Both the position numbers and the translations under genes were made by a program. Source: Candidatus Poribacteria bacterium (GTDB lineage Bacteria; Poribacteria; WGA-4E; WGA-3G). From it: a stretch of DNA of 38,108 nucleotides. Where the stretch lies: contig JAJEBZ010000252.1 in the NCBI GenBank assembly GCA_022822275.1, positions 1 through 38,108 on the forward strand, read 5' to 3'. Below are positions 35,659-38,108 of this stretch, in pieces. The notes under the pieces were generated by a model, which ran no database searches, was not told the DNA's origin, and saw only the letters and a program-made list of their open reading frames with translations. Positions within the stretch are counted from its first letter, which is position 1. Each line of letters starts with the position of its first letter.

Positions 35659-35694
35659 AATAAGATATATTCCCCAAACGAAAAGGACAATCCA

Positions 35695-38070
35695 GTGAGT
35701 CTGCCAAAAAAGCTAATAAGCATTCTCTTGATTTTGTGTCTATTTCCAATAATTGCGACAGCTAAATCACCAAAAGCAAGTACACATCTCCCCACAAATT
35801 CTGTGGCTATGAGCGATGATGCATTGGCCACTTTTTTCAACCCCGCAGGATTAGGGACTAACCGCGCACTGAACTTATACTATCTAAGAACATACCGCAG
35901 CAACACCCCCGGTGATGACGCGTTTTTTATCTCCGCACCCAGTAGTGGATTTGGCATGGAATTTGTCAACGCACCAAACGATATAGACTTTACACGATAC
36001 AGCCTGGCTGCCGGACAACATCTCGGAAACGCTTTTTACTGGGGAACAAACTATAGCTGGATCAACTCCGATAATGAGTCCTATGATAAATATAAGTCTC
36101 TATCTATCGGTTTGATGTACCGTAGACGCTTTTTTTCAATCGGTGGGATAGGGCGCGACCTTAACCGTCCAACACTACTCAATCAAAAAATGCCGCGAAT
36201 CTACGATATGGGGATTGCACTACGCCCAGGAACCTGGCGTACTACCTTCTCCTTTGATGTCCGAAAAACCCAAGACGTTAGGGAATTAGATTTGAGTTAT
36301 GGGCTTGAAATTCGGCCTATTCGTGAACTGATACTACGTGGCACATATAACAGTGACAAAAGTTATGACATTCGATTCGGTATCAACATCGGCAATTTCG
36401 GTTTCGGCACAGTCAACGACTTTGACGAAGGCGGGGTATCCAACGCTGGTGTGGGGTACATGCACTTCTCATCCGCATCTATAACAAGACCGATTTTTCG
36501 TAAACGGCTTTTTCTTGATTTAGGAATGGAACGACTTGACGCTGCCCTCCGAATTGCCAAATGGGACAAAAATATCGCAGGTGCTTTAATCCGAATGGAC
36601 GGCAGCAATTACGGTATGGGACAATTTCAAGAGATACGAAACGCTATCATGGAATTCAAGAATGCAGGTAAAGTTGTCATGTGTTATATCACTGATTGCT
36701 CAACCGGCGACTACATCGTCGCATCTGCATGTGATGCAATCGTGATGCATCCAAGTGCTGATCTACGTCTGATTGGGTTGCGTTCCGAACGTACTTTCTA
36801 CAAAGAAGCCCTGGACAAACTCGGTATCCAAGCACATCTTGAACACATCGGTGAATACAAATCTGCGGCAGCAGCATATACACGTAAAGACATGGCAGAA
36901 CCACATCGCGAAAACCAAAATGCACTTCTTGACGATCTATACGACCAACTTACTACAGATATTGCGACTGCACGCGGCTGGACACCAGGGGCTGTGATGA
37001 AGTTGATTGATAAAGGCCCCTATACTGCAAAAGAAGCACAAAATGCAAACATCGTTGACGAACTACTTTATGAAGACAGACTGAACGTCATTGCCAGTCA
37101 ACTCGCAGACACTGAAGTTAACCTGATTAAGCTCAATGATTATCTAAGAAGCGGATTGTACCCACACGATTGGACAGTACCAAAACCTAAAATCGCTGTG
37201 ATTGAAGCAACGGGGATGATGTTAACCGGAGAAAGTTTTTCTGATTTATTGACTGGAACTTCAGTGATGGGGGCAGATACAATAGCTCGCGCCATCAAGT
37301 ACACGAGAAAAGACCCATCCATTAAGGCGGTCGTCTTGCGGATCGATAGCGGGGGCGGATTAGTCGTCGCCGCTGATATAATATGGAACGAACTCATGCG
37401 ACTCACTGAGGAAAAACCACTTGTCGTTTCTATGGCAGATGTGGCTGCCTCTGGCGGATATTATATCGCCACGCCTGCGGATGTCATTGTCGCTGAACCC
37501 GGCACTATTACTGGGTCAATCGGTGTAATCGGCGGAAAGTATAGTTTCAAGGGATTGTATGAAAAAATTGGCATCAGGAAAGAGATAATCCAACGCGGCG
37601 CACACGCAGACTTTTATAGTGATTACAGTGATTATCCCCCACATGAGCAAGAGATCGTTCAGAGACAGATCAAGGAGATTTATGACGATTTTATCACCAA
37701 AGTCGCGCTGGGCAGGGACCAATTGACGAAGGAGGAAGTTGATCAAGTCGCACGCGGACGCGTCTGGACAGGACGACAAGCAAAAGAGAATGGGTTAGTT
37801 GATGAACTCGGAGGACTCAGCGATGCACTCTCAATAGCAAAAAAACACGCTGGTTTGGAAAAACAGGTCGTTCAGGTTGTACGTTTACCAAGACCTACTT
37901 GGTTCACACAGTTGTTCGGCAATATTAGATTGATTTCTACCGAGAAACTGGCACCGTTGTCAGACATCTATCAGTTCTTTGGTCAATCAACCAGTTTAAA
38001 ATTGCTGAATATCATAAAGAAACATAGAATCTTTCTATTGATGCCTTATGAAGTATACGTTGGTTCATAA
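35695..38070 (+). CDS. Outer-membrane-barrel-like domain fused to SppA (S49) signal peptide peptidase
   Basis: A 791-residue protein from the GTG at 35695, chosen because AAAGGA lies 8 nt upstream and a signal peptide (core LISILLILCLFPIIATA) starts at once; the frame is open from 35590, but that part runs through a mobile-element end. Residues about 24-270 are strand-rich, with alternating aromatic residues (NPAGLGTNRALNLYYLRTYR, FYWGTNYSWINSD) like PorV/UPF0164-type barrels. The rest has the two SppA domains: Lys389 in GEYKSAAAAYT and Ser586 in AASGGYY form the Lys/Ser dyad, 197 apart (about 200 in E. coli SppA). SppA cleaves leftover signal peptides in membranes; here the peptidase would be attached to the outer membrane or periplasm. 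Both catalytic residues are present. The barrel call is from strand pattern only. Confidence 0.85.
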   Translation: MSLPKKLISILLILCLFPIIATAKSPKASTHLPTNSVAMSDDALATFFNPAGLGTNRALNLYYLRTYRSNTPGDDAFFISAPSSGFGMEFVNAPNDIDFTRYSLAAGQHLGNAFYWGTNYSWINSDNESYDKYKSLSIGLMYRRRFFSIGGIGRDLNRPTLLNQKMPRIYDMGIALRPGTWRTTFSFDVRKTQDVRELDLSYGLEIRPIRELILRGTYNSDKSYDIRFGINIGNFGFGTVNDFDEGGVSNAGVGYMHFSSASITRPIFRKRLFLDLGMERLDAALRIAKWDKNIAGALIRMDGSNYGMGQFQEIRNAIMEFKNAGKVVMCYITDCSTGDYIVASACDAIVMHPSADLRLIGLRSERTFYKEALDKLGIQAHLEHIGEYKSAAAAYTRKDMAEPHRENQNALLDDLYDQLTTDIATARGWTPGAVMKLIDKGPYTAKEAQNANIVDELLYEDRLNVIASQLADTEVNLIKLNDYLRSGLYPHDWTVPKPKIAVIEATGMMLTGESFSDLLTGTSVMGADTIARAIKYTRKDPSIKAVVLRIDSGGGLVVAADIIWNELMRLTEEKPLVVSMADVAASGGYYIATPADVIVAEPGTITGSIGVIGGKYSFKGLYEKIGIRKEIIQRGAHADFYSDYSDYPPHEQEIVQRQIKEIYDDFITKVALGRDQLTKEEVDQVARGRVWTGRQAKENGLVDELGGLSDALSIAKKHAGLEKQVVQVVRLPRPTWFTQLFGNIRLISTEKLAPLSDIYQFFGQSTSLKLLNIIKKHRIFLLMPYEVYVGS

Positions 38071-38108
38071 AACTTCATGTCCAAGTATCGGGGAAGACGT
38101 ATCATGAT

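Noticed and set aside
35590-35694. Longer start for the barrel-SppA protein
   Set aside because: The extra 35 residues are encoded by a mobile-element end and would hide the signal peptide; GTG 35695 has AAAGGA upstream and fits better.

Overview
The window is a bacterial chromosomal segment of roughly 42% GC. It has short intergenic gaps, strong AGGAG-type ribosome binding sites, sigma-70-like promoters (TTGACx, 17-bp spacer, TATAAT-like) and many envelope and secreted-protein genes. The mix of a formylglycine sulfatase, a DUF6785-type membrane protein, an arabinokinase-like GHMP kinase, YCF48/BNR propellers, DUF5069 proteins and an AT-rich interspersed-repeat background resembles Candidatus Poribacteria or related uncultured, planctomycete-like lineages. 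That placement is an inference from gene content; there is no rRNA gene here to confirm it. I saw no tRNA, rRNA, CRISPR array or complete transposase gene.

Layout. (1) 1-7998, minus strand: a secreted YCF48-type propeller, a TolC-like outer-membrane protein, an HlyD-like adaptor with an unusually long coiled coil, a GHMP sugar kinase overlapping the adaptor stop codon, and a DUF6785-type membrane protein that runs off the left edge. No pump for the TolC/HlyD pair is visible. (2) 8014-8500: a 309-bp mobile element with near-ideal ends and a 9-bp target duplication, inserted beside a decayed relative. (3) 8516-12536, minus strand: gap-tpiA-secG (pgk absent), a two-TM unknown and a UxaC-like metal-dependent hydrolase/isomerase. 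(4) 12808-17991: another miniature element, then a plus-strand sulfatase with its own promoter and three overlapping or closely spaced glycosyltransferases (GT9, GT1-like, GT9). (5) 18041-19612, minus strand: a two-gene DUF262 + HNH module with its own strong promoter, resembling a split type IV restriction/GmrSD-like system. (6) 19642-26881, minus strand: a tight four-gene run of a small unknown, a double trypsin-like/TPR lipoprotein, a GT39-like membrane glycosyltransferase and a copper P-type ATPase. (7) 27038-33643, plus strand: a triple-DUF5069 protein, an ART-like unknown, a BNR propeller, a VOC protein, a frameshifted DUF433 antitoxin, a lipoprotein, an MFS transporter, an AlkB-like dioxygenase and a HicB-like antitoxin with a damaged leader. 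(8) 33752-38070: a secreted carbohydrate-binding-like protein, a 1.27-kb non-coding stretch full of inverted repeats and mobile-element ends, and a large protein joining an outer-membrane barrel-like domain to a two-domain SppA (S49) peptidase.

The strongest unusual observations are: the miniature element family with GGGTGTGTAAAG ends (three two-ended copies, one decayed copy, one solo end); the protease-TPR protein, in which the first protease domain has lost two of three catalytic residues at exactly the spacing kept in the second; the barrel-SppA fusion; the split DUF262/HNH pair; and two orphan antitoxin genes each broken by one small lesion.
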